In this document: in pieces, positions 43,057 through 52,516 of the stretch | Position numbering within the stretch: position 1 is the stretch's first letter | How the letters are laid out: each line of letters begins with the position of its first letter | NCBI RefSeq assembly: GCF_051195215.1 | Contig: NZ_JBNAZM010000013.1 | Coordinates: 1 to 64,000, forward strand | DNA length: 64,000 nt | DNA from: Arhodomonas sp051195215 | Lineage (GTDB): Bacteria; Pseudomonadota; Gammaproteobacteria; Nitrococcales; Nitrococcaceae | Direction: 5' to 3' | Made by a program: the position numbers and the translations under genes | Notes under the pieces: model-generated | The model's input: only the letters and a program-made list of their open reading frames with translations | Database searches by the model: none | What the model was told of the DNA's origin: nothing

Positions 43057-43417
43057 ACGAGACCGACAGCGGCGCCCTTCTCCTCCGCTCGCCCGGACGC
43101 CGGGCCGTGCCTGCGCGATCTCGGACATCGTGCCGGTGTCGGAGCGCTCCGCGGTGATGCCCCTTCCCATTGATTCCTGCCTGGACCGGGGTTGTGCATG
43201 CAAGCCGGCCGCGGAATCCAATGCCGGCTTCGTCGCTCATGCGCCGAACCGCCGGTGTTGAGGGCGGAAGCTGCACTGCACCATAGGGGAGGGCGATGAT
43301 GTCATTGAAATCAGCGATTTGACGCTTGTCGACCGCAAATCTAGCGTCGTCCTCAGGTCGACAATTGCAACGATTCAGCGCCCGTGCCCGGCGCGAATCG
43401 CCCTGAGGAGGAGTGAC
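43057..43417. other. ackA-fdsG intergenic region
   Basis: 361 bp without a gene. A hairpin GCCCGG-ACG-CCGGGC at 43091-43105 may end the PHA/acetate operon. Palindromes at 43317-43348 lie in the presumed fds promoter. GAGGAGG at 43405-43412 is the fdsG ribosome-binding site. Confidence 0.5.
43317..43348. promoter_or_regulatory. Interleaved palindromes, candidate LysR operator for the fds operon
   Basis: ATTTG (43317-43321) and CAAAT (43336-43340) form a LysR-like interrupted dyad; GACGCT (43321-43326) and AGCGTC (43343-43348) form another, overlapping one. They lie 70-100 bp before fdsG. The LysR gene at 51230 is the candidate regulator, by analogy with FdsR of Cupriavidus. Confidence 0.4.
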
Positions 43418-43885
43418 ATGCCAGAGCACTGCGACACCCTGTCGGCGGTCGTCGACGATGTCTGCCGGCGGCACATCGACGAGCCCGGCGCGCTCCTTCC
43501 CATCCTGCATGACGTCCAGCACCGCTACGGCTACATCTCCCGGGACGCTGTCGCCGGCATCGCGGCCCGGCTCAATCTCACGCGGGCCGAGGTGGACGGC
43601 GTGGTCAGTTTCTATGCCGACTTTCGCACCGAGCCCGCCGCCGCCCGGGTGGTGAAGATCTGCCGGGCCGAGGCGTGTCAGGCCATGGGCGGGCGTGCTG
43701 TATGGGATGCGGCGCAAGGGGCCGCCGAGGCCTCCCACGGCGCCGTCGAGGTGGAGGCGGTCTACTGCCTCGGCAATTGCGCGTGCAGCCCGGCCGCGCA
43801 GGTAGGCGGCGAAACCCACGGCCGGCTCGACGGCGAGCGCGTCACCCACCTGATTGCCGAGCTTGGCAGGGAGGCGTCGGCGTGA
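43418..43885 (+). CDS. fdsG: NAD-dependent formate dehydrogenase, gamma subunit (NuoE-like)
   Basis: A 155-residue NuoE/HoxE-type subunit of a soluble formate dehydrogenase. A [2Fe-2S] cluster is predicted from the cysteine pairs in CRAEACQAMG and CLGNCACSP. The HDVQHRYGYIS and VVSFYADF segments are typical. It passes electrons between the molybdenum subunit and the flavin subunit. Start ATG 43418 has a GAGGAGG leader; the next gene begins at an overlapping GTG. Confidence 0.93.
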   Translation: MPEHCDTLSAVVDDVCRRHIDEPGALLPILHDVQHRYGYISRDAVAGIAARLNLTRAEVDGVVSFYADFRTEPAAARVVKICRAEACQAMGGRAVWDAAQGAAEASHGAVEVEAVYCLGNCACSPAAQVGGETHGRLDGERVTHLIAELGREASA

Positions 43886-45426
43886 GGGTGTTCATTTCCC
43901 AGGACAGCAGCGCGCTATCCATCGGCGCGGGTGCCGTTGCCGACGCGCTCGAGCGCGAGGCGGCGTCCCGGAGCGTCGCGCTCGAGCTGGTACGTACGGG
44001 ATCCCGTGGACTCTTCTGGCTGGAGCCCATGATCGAGGTGGAACGCGATGGCCGGCGCGAGGGCTACGGGCCGGTGTCGGCGTCGGATGTTCCCTCGGTT
44101 CTGGACGCATGGGCAGACGACCGGTCGCATCCCCTGCACCTCGGCCCGATCGACGAGCTGCTCGCGGCACAGGGGCAGAAGCGGGTCAACTTCGGACGCT
44201 GCGGCGTCATCGACCCCGTCTCGTGGGATGCGTACGTGGCCCACGGAGGCACCGACGGCATGCGCCGGGCGCTGGCGTTGGGGCCGGCGGGGGTCATCGA
44301 GGCGGTTACCCACGCCGGCCTGCGCGGTCGCGGCGGCGCCGGTTTCCCCACCGGCGTGAAATGGCGTACCACCCATTCCGCAGACGCGGCACACAAGTAC
44401 GTGGTGTGCAATGCCGACGAGGGCGACAGCGGCACCTTCGCCGACCGCATGCTCATGGAAGGGGACCCCTTGAGCCTGATCGAGGGTATGGCGATCGCCG
44501 GGTTCGCGGTGGGCGCGGAGCAGGGCTACATCTACCTGCGATCCGAGTATCCCCACGCCCTGCGGACGCTGCGACAGGCGATCGCCGTCGCCTACGACCA
44601 CGGCCTGCTCGGCGCTGACGTGCTGGGCGCCGGCCACCGTTTTGATATCGATATCCGGGTGGGGGCGGGCGCCTACATCTGCGGCGAGGAGACCTCGCTG
44701 CTCGAGAGCCTGGAGGGCAAACGCGGCACGATTCGCTTCAAGCCGCCGCTGCCTGCGCTGGAAGGTGCCTTCGGAGCGCCCACGGTGGTCAACAACGTCA
44801 TCACGCTGGCGACCGTGCCGGCGATACTCGCCGATGGCGAGGACGCCTATGCGGCGCTCGGCTGCGGCAAGTCCCGGGGTACCCTGACGGTGCAGCTCTG
44901 CGGCAACGTCCGTCGCCCCGGGCTCTACGAGCTGCCGTTCGGTGCCACGCTCGGCCATGTGGTCGAGGAGCTCGGTGGCGGCACCGCTTCGGGCCGGCCC
45001 GTGCGTGCCGTCCAGACCGGTGGCCCGCTGGGGGCTTACTTTCCGGCCTCGCTGTTCGACACACCCCTGGATTACGAGGCGTTCGCCGGGCGCGACGGCA
45101 TGATCGGTCATGGCGGCGTGGTCGTGTTCGACGACACCGCGGACATGGCCGAGCAGGCGCGCTTCGCGATGGAGTTCTGCGCCATCGAGTCCTGTGGCAA
45201 GTGCACCCCCTGCCGGATCGGATCCACCCGCGGCGTGGAGGTGATCGACCGCATCCGTGCCGGCACCGACGCGGACGTTAACCTGACCCTGCTCGGTGAT
45301 CTCTGTGACGTGATGGAGAATGGCTCGCTTTGCGCTCTTGGCGGATTGACCCCCTATCCCGTGCGCAGTGCGCTGAAACACTTCCCCGAGGACTTCGGAA
45401 CGCCCGCGGCCGCCGCGGTGGGGTAG
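43882..45426 (+). CDS. fdsB: NAD-dependent formate dehydrogenase, beta subunit (NuoF-like, FMN/NAD site)
   Basis: A 514-residue protein: an N-terminal thioredoxin-like segment (about 1-110) followed by a NuoF domain with the FMN/NADH motifs GRGGAGFPTGVKW and GAGAYICGEETSLL. The 4Fe-4S ligands are in ESCGKCTPCRIG plus the later LCALGG cysteine. It reduces NAD+ with electrons from formate. It starts with GTG at 43882, overlapping the fdsG stop (GTGA). Confidence 0.94.
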   Translation: MRVFISQDSSALSIGAGAVADALEREAASRSVALELVRTGSRGLFWLEPMIEVERDGRREGYGPVSASDVPSVLDAWADDRSHPLHLGPIDELLAAQGQKRVNFGRCGVIDPVSWDAYVAHGGTDGMRRALALGPAGVIEAVTHAGLRGRGGAGFPTGVKWRTTHSADAAHKYVVCNADEGDSGTFADRMLMEGDPLSLIEGMAIAGFAVGAEQGYIYLRSEYPHALRTLRQAIAVAYDHGLLGADVLGAGHRFDIDIRVGAGAYICGEETSLLESLEGKRGTIRFKPPLPALEGAFGAPTVVNNVITLATVPAILADGEDAYAALGCGKSRGTLTVQLCGNVRRPGLYELPFGATLGHVVEELGGGTASGRPVRAVQTGGPLGAYFPASLFDTPLDYEAFAGRDGMIGHGGVVVFDDTADMAEQARFAMEFCAIESCGKCTPCRIGSTRGVEVIDRIRAGTDADVNLTLLGDLCDVMENGSLCALGGLTPYPVRSALKHFPEDFGTPAAAAVG

Positions 45427-45444
45427 CCCCGCAGAGAGGTAACG

Positions 45445-48306
45445 ATGGCTGTAGTACAGGAAACCGACTACGGGACGCCCGCGAGCACCGATAGCCGCAC
45501 CGTCACCCTGGAGGTGGACGGCCACACGGTCACCGTCCCTGCCGGCACCTCCGTGATGCGCGCGGCGATGACGGCGGACATCGCCATCCCCCGTCTGTGC
45601 GCCACCGACAGCCTGGAGGCTTTCGGCTCCTGCCGCTTGTGCACCGTCGAGATCGAAGGGCGAAAGGGCTACCCCGCCTCCTGTCATACCAACGTGGAGC
45701 CGGGCATGGTGGTCCGGACGCAGACGCCGGCGCTGGAGAAGCTGCGCCGGGGCGTGATGGAGCTCTACATCTCCGATCACCCACTGGACTGCCTGACCTG
45801 CTCGGCCAACGGCAATTGCGAGCTCCAGGACATGGCCGGCGCCGTCGGTTTGCGCGAGGTACGCTACGGCTACGAAGGGGCGAACCATCTCGACGCCCCG
45901 GTGGACGACTCCAACCCATACTTCAGCTTCGATCCGAGCAAGTGCATCGTGTGCTCACGCTGTGTGCGCGCCTGCGAGGAGGTGCAGGGCACCTTCGCGC
46001 TGACGGTGCACGGCCGGGGGTTCGAGTCGGTGATCAGTGCCGGCCAGCAGGATCCGTTTCTGGACTCGGAGTGCGTCTCCTGCGGTGCCTGTGTTCAGGC
46101 GTGCCCCACGGCGACGTTGCAGGAGAAGACCGTGATCGAGCACGGCCAGCCCGAGCGCAGCGTGATCACCACCTGCGGTTACTGCGGCGTGGGCTGCTCG
46201 TTCAAGGCGGAGCTGCGCGGCGATCAGGTCATCCGGATGGTGCCGTACAAGGATGGCCAGGCGAACCATGGCCATTCCTGTGTGAAGGGCCGGTTTGCGT
46301 GGGGTTACGCCACCCATCCGGACCGCATTACCACGCCCATGATCCGCGAACGGATCACCGACGCCTGGCGCGAGGTGAGCTGGGAGGAGGCCATCGGCTT
46401 CGCCGCCGAGCGCATTCGCACTATCCAGGCGGAGTACGGCCGGGGAGCGGCCGGGGCGATTACCTCCTCGCGCTGTACCAACGAGGAGACCTACCTGGTG
46501 CAGAAGCTCGCCCGCGCGGTGTTCGCCACCAACAACGTGGATACCTGCGCGCGTGTGTGTCACTCACCAACCGGCTACGGCTTGAAGACGGCCTTCGGTA
46601 CGTCGGCGGGCACCCAGGACTTCGACTCGGTGGAGGACGCCGACGTGATCCTGGTGATCGGCGCCAACCCCACCGACGCCCACCCGGTGTTTGCCTCGCA
46701 GATGAAGCGACGCCTGCGCGAGGGTGCCGGCCTCATCGTCGTGGATCCGCGGCGTATCGACCTGGTGCGTACGCCCCACGTCGAGGCCGACTACCACCTA
46801 CAGCTCCGCCCGGGTACCAATGTCGCACTGGTCAACGCCCTCGCCCACGTGATCGTCACCGAGGGCCTGGCGGACGAGGCGTTCGTCGCCGAGCGCTGCG
46901 AGGCGGAGGCCTACGCCGACTGGCGCGAGTTCATCGCCCGGCCCGAGAACGCCCCGGAGGCGGTGGCGGACGTCACGGGGGTGCCGGCGGAAACGCTGCG
47001 CGGCGCCGCCCGGCTCTATGCCCGGGCTGACAACGCCGCGATCTACTACGGTCTGGGCGTGACCGAGCACAGCCAGGGCTCGACCATGGTCATGGGCATG
47101 GCCAACCTCGCCATGCTCACCGGCAACCTCGGCCGCCGCGGTGTCGGCGTGAATCCCCTGCGCGGGCAGAACAACGTTCAGGGCTCCTGCGACATGGGCT
47201 CGTTCCCCCACGAGTTCCCGGGGTACCGCCACGTGGCAAACGATGAGGTGCGCGGCATCTTCGAGCGCGAGTGGGGGCTCGATCTGGACAGCGAGCCCGG
47301 TCTGCGCATTCCCAACATGATCGATGCCGCCATCGACGGCAGCTTCAAGGCGATCTACATCCAGGGCGAGGACATCCTCCAGTCCGACCCGAATATCCAG
47401 CACATCGCCGCCGGTCTGGAGGCCATGGAGTGCGTGATCGTTCAGGACCTGTTCCTCAACGAAACCGCCAGCTACGCCCACGTTTTCCTACCCGGCTCCA
47501 CGTTCCTGGAGAAGGACGGCACCTTCACCAACGCCGAACGCCGGATCAATCGGGTTCGCCGGGCGGTGGCGCCGCCGGGGGGCAAGGCGGACTGGGAGAT
47601 CACCCTGGCCCTGGCGCGGGCGCTGGGCTCGCAGATGGACTACAGCCATCCCGGCGAGATCATGGACGAGATCGCACGCACCACGCCCACCTTCGCCGGT
47701 GTGACCTACGATAAGCTGGACCGTCTCGGCAGCATCCAGTGGCCGTGCAACGAAACCTATCCCGAGGGCACGCCCACCATGCACGTGGACACCTTCGTCC
47801 GGGGGCGGGGACAGTTCATGCTCACGCCCTATATTCCCACCGAGGAGCGCAGCAACCGCAAGTTCCCGCTGCTTCTCACCACCGGGAGAATCCTCTCGCA
47901 GTACAACGTCGGTGCGCAGACCAGGCGCACGGCCAACCGCGTCTGGCACGACGAGGACCGCCTGGAGATCCATCCCCATGATGCGGAGCAGCGGGGCATT
48001 GGCGACGGCGAGCGCGTCGCCGTGCGAAGCCGCATCGGCGAGACCACCCTGCGAGCGCAGTTCTCCGACCGCGTGCCACCGGGCGTCGTCTACACGACGT
48101 TCCACTTCCCCGAGACGGCGGCCAACGTGGTGACCACGGAACAGTCGGACTGGGCAACCAACTGCCCCGAGTACAAGGTCACCGCTGTGGAGGTCGCATT
48201 GAGCGATACCGCCTCGCAGTTCCAGGCGCGCTACCGAGAGCAGCGCGAGCGCACGCTGGGCCTGCCGGCGCAGCCGGTGGAAGCGGCCGTGGAGGCGGAT
48301 CGGTGA
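45445..48306 (+). CDS. fdsA: NAD-dependent formate dehydrogenase, alpha subunit (molybdenum/tungsten catalytic)
   Basis: A 953-residue catalytic subunit oxidising formate to CO2. Order of domains: N-terminal [2Fe-2S] NuoG-like region (CATDSLEAFGSCRLC...C), a His-Cys3 cluster (HPLDCLTCSANGNC), two 4Fe-4S ferredoxin motifs (CIVCSRCVRAC, CVSCGACVQAC), a further 4Fe-4S site (CGYCGVGC) and the bis-MGD domain. The metal ligand is Cys372 in RVCHSP, so this is the cysteine, not selenocysteine, form. It is the largest part of the cytosolic FdsABG complex, which needs FdhD for activation. Confidence 0.96.
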   Translation: MAVVQETDYGTPASTDSRTVTLEVDGHTVTVPAGTSVMRAAMTADIAIPRLCATDSLEAFGSCRLCTVEIEGRKGYPASCHTNVEPGMVVRTQTPALEKLRRGVMELYISDHPLDCLTCSANGNCELQDMAGAVGLREVRYGYEGANHLDAPVDDSNPYFSFDPSKCIVCSRCVRACEEVQGTFALTVHGRGFESVISAGQQDPFLDSECVSCGACVQACPTATLQEKTVIEHGQPERSVITTCGYCGVGCSFKAELRGDQVIRMVPYKDGQANHGHSCVKGRFAWGYATHPDRITTPMIRERITDAWREVSWEEAIGFAAERIRTIQAEYGRGAAGAITSSRCTNEETYLVQKLARAVFATNNVDTCARVCHSPTGYGLKTAFGTSAGTQDFDSVEDADVILVIGANPTDAHPVFASQMKRRLREGAGLIVVDPRRIDLVRTPHVEADYHLQLRPGTNVALVNALAHVIVTEGLADEAFVAERCEAEAYADWREFIARPENAPEAVADVTGVPAETLRGAARLYARADNAAIYYGLGVTEHSQGSTMVMGMANLAMLTGNLGRRGVGVNPLRGQNNVQGSCDMGSFPHEFPGYRHVANDEVRGIFEREWGLDLDSEPGLRIPNMIDAAIDGSFKAIYIQGEDILQSDPNIQHIAAGLEAMECVIVQDLFLNETASYAHVFLPGSTFLEKDGTFTNAERRINRVRRAVAPPGGKADWEITLALARALGSQMDYSHPGEIMDEIARTTPTFAGVTYDKLDRLGSIQWPCNETYPEGTPTMHVDTFVRGRGQFMLTPYIPTEERSNRKFPLLLTTGRILSQYNVGAQTRRTANRVWHDEDRLEIHPHDAEQRGIGDGERVAVRSRIGETTLRAQFSDRVPPGVVYTTFHFPETAANVVTTEQSDWATNCPEYKVTAVEVALSDTASQFQARYREQRERTLGLPAQPVEAAVEADR

Positions 48307-49184
48307 CCATGCTGGGTGGCCGGCGGAATACGGCCGTGGGCATCCCCGTGGTGTCAGAAGCCGCCGTTGCCGTGCCGGCAGGGTGGCTGGGCGCACCGTA
48401 CCGCGACGTGTCCACGGCCCGCTGGGCCGACGGTGCGCTGGAGCGCGGCCATCGGCGTGTGCCCGAAGAGACGCCGGTAGCGGTACGGGTCGATTGCGAG
48501 GATTACGCAGTCATGCTCGCCAGCCCGGTGGACCTGGAGGACTTCGCTTACGGATTTCTCCATACCGAGGGACTGATAAGCCGGGCCAGCGACGTGGCGA
48601 GCCTGTCACTGGCGGAGCATGACGAGGGGATCGTGCTGAGGGTCGAGCGGCACGCCGGGCAGCGGCTCGCCGCTGACCGGGGCGACGGGCGCCGGCTGGC
48701 GGGAGCGAGCGGCTGTGGCCTGTGCGGTGTCCAGTCGCTGCGCGACGCAGTGCGGCCCGTGGGCCGGGTGACGCCGGCCTCCGGCATAACGGCGCAGGCG
48801 GTGCATGGCGCGGTGTCGGGGCTACGCCGCTGGCAACCGCTGAATGCCTGCACGGGCGCGCTTCACGCGGCAGCGTTCGCCACGGTCAGTGGTGAGATCG
48901 TAACCGCGCGTGAAGATGTCGGCCGGCACAACGCGCTGGACAAGCTCATCGGCAACATGCTGCGCAGCGGCCTCTCACCCGAGTCGGGGTTCGTGGTGAT
49001 GACGAGTCGCTGCAGCTACGAGCTGGTCCAGAAGGCCGCGCGTTTCGGCATCGGCACACTGTGCACCGTCTCCGCCCCCACTGCGCTCGCCATCCGGCTG
49101 GCGGAGGAGGCCGGCATGACACTGATCGCCCTGTCACGCCCCGACTCCTTCGTCGTGCTCACCAACCAGGCGCTCGTGGATTAG
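48303..49184 (+). CDS. fdhD: Formate dehydrogenase accessory sulfurtransferase FdhD
   Basis: A 293-residue FdhD protein, which transfers sulfur to the molybdenum cofactor of formate dehydrogenase. The catalytic cysteine pair is in SGCGLCGVQS, and the EDVGRHNALDKLIG and TSRCSYELVQKAARFGI motifs are conserved. It starts at GTG 48303 overlapping the fdsA stop; an ATG two codons in (48309) is an equally good start. Confidence 0.95.
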   Translation: MTMLGGRRNTAVGIPVVSEAAVAVPAGWLGAPYRDVSTARWADGALERGHRRVPEETPVAVRVDCEDYAVMLASPVDLEDFAYGFLHTEGLISRASDVASLSLAEHDEGIVLRVERHAGQRLAADRGDGRRLAGASGCGLCGVQSLRDAVRPVGRVTPASGITAQAVHGAVSGLRRWQPLNACTGALHAAAFATVSGEIVTAREDVGRHNALDKLIGNMLRSGLSPESGFVVMTSRCSYELVQKAARFGIGTLCTVSAPTALAIRLAEEAGMTLIALSRPDSFVVLTNQALVD

Positions 49185-49248
49185 CCGGCACGACGCCCGC
49201 ACCGGCGGAAAGCATGCGGGCACGGACAACCCAACGAACGGAGCGCGT

Positions 49249-49452
49249 ATGCAAATCGACAAGCTCGTGCGCATGGCCAACGAAATCGCCACCTATTTCG
49301 AAGCCTATCCGCAGGAACGGGGCCAACAGGCGGTTCTCGAACACATCCGGGCGTTCTGGGAGCCGCGCATGCGTATGGCGCTCGCCGAGCATGCCCGCGA
49401 GGACGGCGGCGGCCTGCGGCCACTGGCACGCTGGGCCGCGGATCGCCTTTAG
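49249..49452 (+). CDS. fdsD: NAD-dependent formate dehydrogenase delta subunit
   Basis: A 67-residue protein with the MANEIATYFEAYP...V..HI..FWEPRMR pattern of FdsD, the small subunit that closes fds operons and is thought to assist assembly or stability of the complex. It lies 64 bp after fdhD on the same strand. Confidence 0.9.
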   Translation: MQIDKLVRMANEIATYFEAYPQERGQQAVLEHIRAFWEPRMRMALAEHAREDGGGLRPLARWAADRL

Positions 49453-49587
49453 CCCGGCCGCACACCGACCACCTTGTCCCGATGCCCCCACCGCTCGCGG
49501 GCGGGCGTCGGACCGTGTGGGACCGACCTTCAGGGGGAATACAAGGAACAGGCCACTGGCCATCGCGTACCGGAGGAGAGAGGGACC

Positions 49588-51000
49588 ATGATTGACACAG
49601 ACGCAGGCGTTCTGTCGAAGGAACGCATAACCGCGCCGGGTGATTTCAATCGGTGGCTGATACCGCCTGCCGCCCTGGCGGTGCACTTGTCCATCGGCCA
49701 GGTCTACGCGCTAAGCGTCTTCAACCTGCCATTGACGCGGATCATCGGCGTTACCGAGCAGGCGCCGGAGGACTGGCGGCTGACCAGCATCGGCTGGATA
49801 TTCAGCATCGCCATTCTCGTTCTCGGGCTGGCAGCGGCTTTCGGTGGCCACTGGGTCGAGCGTGTCGGTCCGCGCAAGGCCATGGCCGTCTGCGCAGTGA
49901 CGTTCGGAGGGGGATTCCTGGTCTCCGCCCTGGGGGTGCAGACTCACCAGCTCTGGTTGCTGTACCTGGGCTATGGCGTGCTCGGGGGCATCGGCCTGGG
50001 GATCGGTTACGTCTCCCCGGTCTCCACGCTCATCAAGTGGTTCCCCGACCGCAGAGGTCTCGCTACCGGCATGGCGATCATGGGCTTCGGCGGCGGGGCG
50101 ATGCTGGCATCGCCGATGTCGGTGGCGCTGATGGACCATTTCTCCTCGCCGACGTCGGCCGGCGTCGCGCCAACGTTCGTCGTCCTCGGCATTCTCTATT
50201 TCGTCGCCATCGGGTTCGGCGCGTGTATCGTGCGCGTGCCGCCGGAGGGCTGGAAACCGGCGGGCTGGAGCGGTGAAGGCGCCAGCAGCACCCGCAAGGC
50301 GAGCCCGGTGACCGATGGCAACGTCCATATCGACCAGGCAATGAAAACCCCGCAGTTCTACCTGATGTGGGCGGCGCTGTTTCTCAACGTCACCGCCGGG
50401 ATCGGGGTGCTGGGACAGGCATCGGCGATGAGCCAGGAGATGTTCCCTAGCGTGATCACCGCCGGTGCGGCCGCCGGATTCGTGGGCATGCTGAGCCTGT
50501 TCAACATGGCCGGGCGCTTCTTCTGGGCGTCCCTGTCGGACCGCATCGGCCGCAGGACCACCTTCAGCACGTTCTTCGTCCTGGGAATGGTGCTTTTCGC
50601 GCTCGTACCCATGAGCGGCAAACTGGGGGCAGTCAGTCTGTTCGTGATCGGTTACATGGTGATCATCAGCATGTACGGCGGTGGTTTCGCGACGATTCCC
50701 GCCTATCTCGCCGACGTTTTCGGCACTCGCTTTGTCGGCGGCATCCACGGCCGGATTCTCACTGCGTGGTCGGCTGCCGGCGTAGTGGGGCCGGTTCTGG
50801 TGAACTACATCCGCCAGTATCAGATCGATCAGGGGGTGGCCAAGGCGGACGCCTACACCGTCACGATGTACATCATGGCGGGGCTGTTGTTCCTCGGCCT
50901 GTTGTGCAACCTGCGTATCAAGCAGATGCATGAACGCCACCTCATGGGCGAGACCGAGGCCCACGGTGGCCAGGCGGTTGCGGCGGGAGCACGAAACTGA
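49588..51000 (+). CDS. OFA-family MFS transporter (oxalate/formate antiporter type)
   Basis: A 470-residue twelve-helix major facilitator. The GGHWVERVGPRKAMAV loop between helices 2 and 3, the YGVLGGIGLGIGYVSPVSTLIKWFPDRRGLATG stretch (shown only as family-typical in parts) and the FNMAGRFFWASLSDRIGRR repeat place it in the OFA group. Its place directly after a formate dehydrogenase operon suggests formate or another carboxylate as substrate. Strong GGAGGAGAG leader at ATG 49588. Confidence 0.9.
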   Translation: MIDTDAGVLSKERITAPGDFNRWLIPPAALAVHLSIGQVYALSVFNLPLTRIIGVTEQAPEDWRLTSIGWIFSIAILVLGLAAAFGGHWVERVGPRKAMAVCAVTFGGGFLVSALGVQTHQLWLLYLGYGVLGGIGLGIGYVSPVSTLIKWFPDRRGLATGMAIMGFGGGAMLASPMSVALMDHFSSPTSAGVAPTFVVLGILYFVAIGFGACIVRVPPEGWKPAGWSGEGASSTRKASPVTDGNVHIDQAMKTPQFYLMWAALFLNVTAGIGVLGQASAMSQEMFPSVITAGAAAGFVGMLSLFNMAGRFFWASLSDRIGRRTTFSTFFVLGMVLFALVPMSGKLGAVSLFVIGYMVIISMYGGGFATIPAYLADVFGTRFVGGIHGRILTAWSAAGVVGPVLVNYIRQYQIDQGVAKADAYTVTMYIMAGLLFLGLLCNLRIKQMHERHLMGETEAHGGQAVAAGARN

Positions 51001-51022
51001 CCAGTGTCAGCAGGAGAGACTC

Positions 51023-51139
51023 ATGACCAACGAAAACCGTGATCGCAGGCTACAGTTGATTCTCACGTGGCTCGTCGTGCTGATCCCGCTCGTCATCGGG
51101 GTCGCCTCCACCTTGTCCAAGGCGGTCAGGATCTTCTAG
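51023..51139 (+). CDS. Small single-helix partner of the OFA transporter
   Basis: A 38-residue protein, 22 bp after the transporter, with its own AGGAGAG leader. It has a polar N-terminus (MTNENRDRRLQ), one membrane helix (about 11-30) and a short basic end. Tiny genes of this kind follow many OFA-family transporter genes and are annotated as MFS small subunits; the role is presumably structural or regulatory. Easily missed because of its length. Confidence 0.75.
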   Translation: MTNENRDRRLQLILTWLVVLIPLVIGVASTLSKAVRIF

Positions 51140-51229
51140 AGCTGGTTCGAAAGCCCGTCGGCGTGGCTGGCGCTGCCATGAGGCGGCCCTGCCGGCGTCG
51201 GCGGGGTCATATTATCGACAAGGGCACGC

Positions 51230-52177
51230 ATGGACATAAGACAGCTGGAATACCTGGCCGCCCTGGCCCAGGAGAGGCATTTCACCCGCGCGGCGGAGCG
51301 ATGCAACGTCACGCAGCCCACCCTGTCGGGCCGTATTCGCCAGCTGGAGCAGGAACTGGGCGTGCCCATCGTCGAACGCGGGCAGCGCTACCATGGCCTC
51401 ACTGGCGAAGGGCAGCGGGTGCTGAAGTGGGCCCAGGTCATCCTCGAGCACCGCTCGGCGATGATGCAGGACCTGAGCGAGCTCAAGGAGGGGTTGAGCG
51501 GTCGGCTCGTCCTGGGCGTGATCCCCTCGGCGTTGCCCATGGCCACGTCGGTGACCCGGGTGGTGCGTCAGGCCCATCCAAGCGTTTCCTTTACCGTGCA
51601 TTCAGCAACCTCCAACGACATCCTGCGTGACGTTCAGGAATTCCACATCGACGCGGGCATCACCTACCTGGACAACGAGCCCGTGGAGCGCGTGGAAACG
51701 TTGCCATTGTATATGGAACGCTATTGCCTGTTCCTGCCCGAGCATCACCCCTGGGCCGACAGGGAACGCGTCACCTGGGCGGAGGCCGCGCGCCTGCCGT
51801 TGTGCCTGCTGACACCGGACATGCAGAACCGCCGGATAATCGCCAAGGCGTTCCGCAGCGTGGACTGTAATCCGGAAGCGGAGATCGAAACCGACTCCGT
51901 GGTGCACCTGTGGGCCCAGGTACGCTTCTCGGGCTGGGCAAGCGTGATGCCCGAATACTTCAGCGATCTGTTCGGCGGCGACAGCGGCATTCGTGGCATT
52001 CCGCTGCACGACCCCGATGTCGAGTATGCCGTCGGCCTGGTGGCCCTGGCCAGGGAGCCGCTGTCGCCGACGATTCGCGCGCTGTTCGATGCGTGCCGCC
52101 ACAACCAGCTCCTGCCGTTGTGCGGTGCCGGTCAGGGGCTACCGGGGATGGGCGCGGTGAAGCCGCTCCTTGAGTGA
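51230..52177 (+). CDS. LysR-family transcriptional regulator, probably of formate metabolism
   Basis: A 315-residue LysR protein. The N-terminal helix-turn-helix is in RHFTRAAERCNVTQPTLSGRIRQLE and the two-lobed effector domain begins at about residue 90 (GRLVLGVIPSALP). It lies downstream of the formate dehydrogenase and transporter genes, so it may act on them in the way FdsR does, but no direct evidence shows the target. A TATTAT -10-like sequence lies at about 51212. Confidence 0.9.
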   Translation: MDIRQLEYLAALAQERHFTRAAERCNVTQPTLSGRIRQLEQELGVPIVERGQRYHGLTGEGQRVLKWAQVILEHRSAMMQDLSELKEGLSGRLVLGVIPSALPMATSVTRVVRQAHPSVSFTVHSATSNDILRDVQEFHIDAGITYLDNEPVERVETLPLYMERYCLFLPEHHPWADRERVTWAEAARLPLCLLTPDMQNRRIIAKAFRSVDCNPEAEIETDSVVHLWAQVRFSGWASVMPEYFSDLFGGDSGIRGIPLHDPDVEYAVGLVALAREPLSPTIRALFDACRHNQLLPLCGAGQGLPGMGAVKPLLE

Positions 52178-52178
52178 A

Positions 52179-52516
52179 ACGTTCAAACGGCCAAGTTGAA
52201 AGCCCCCCTCGGTACCGCGTGTGCCGAGGAGCCTCTCCTGTCTAACATCCCTTAACCGATTGTTTTTTGAAGGCGAGCGGTTTGGTCGGTTTCGACCATT
52301 GTCAGCCGCGTAGATCGGCTGGTGCTGGCAGACGGTGTCGGTCCACCCGGGATGTCGGCCAGCGCTTCGCGCTCACCGACCTACGATGCTGGAAATCGGG
52401 TAGATCGGCTGCACTCGGCAGCTGACATCTGTGCTGCGGAGACGCGCCCGTGTTAGCCATACGACGGCGCGCCACCGAATGGCGGTGCGGAGACTTTCGA
52501 CTTGGCACTTGGGACT
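52179..52516. repeat. Repeat-rich intergenic block (CAAGT-type arms with internal REP)
   Basis: It begins right after the LysR stop with AACGTTCAAACGGCCAAGTTG and ends with an inverse-type arm, CTTTCGACTTGGCACTTGGG, resembling the repeats after guaA, nrdB and hinT. Inside are a direct repeat GTAGATCGGCTG (52310-52321 and 52400-52411) and a REP-like hairpin at 52354-52380. No gene is present. It abuts element B at 52517. Confidence 0.55.
52354..52380. repeat. REP-like hairpin
   Basis: GTCGG-CC-AGCGC-TTC-GCGCT-CA-CCGAC: paired 5-bp segments separated by a 2-base mismatch, with a TTC loop. Confidence 0.55.

Noticed and set aside
45445..48306. Selenocysteine-type formate dehydrogenase
   Set aside because: The metal-ligand position is an ordinary cysteine codon (Cys372) and there is no in-frame TGA, so no SECIS element is needed.
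52310..52411. CRISPR-like direct repeats (GTAGATCGGCTG twice)
   Set aside because: Only two 12-bp copies with a single 78-base gap and no cas genes; better described as REP-associated sequence.
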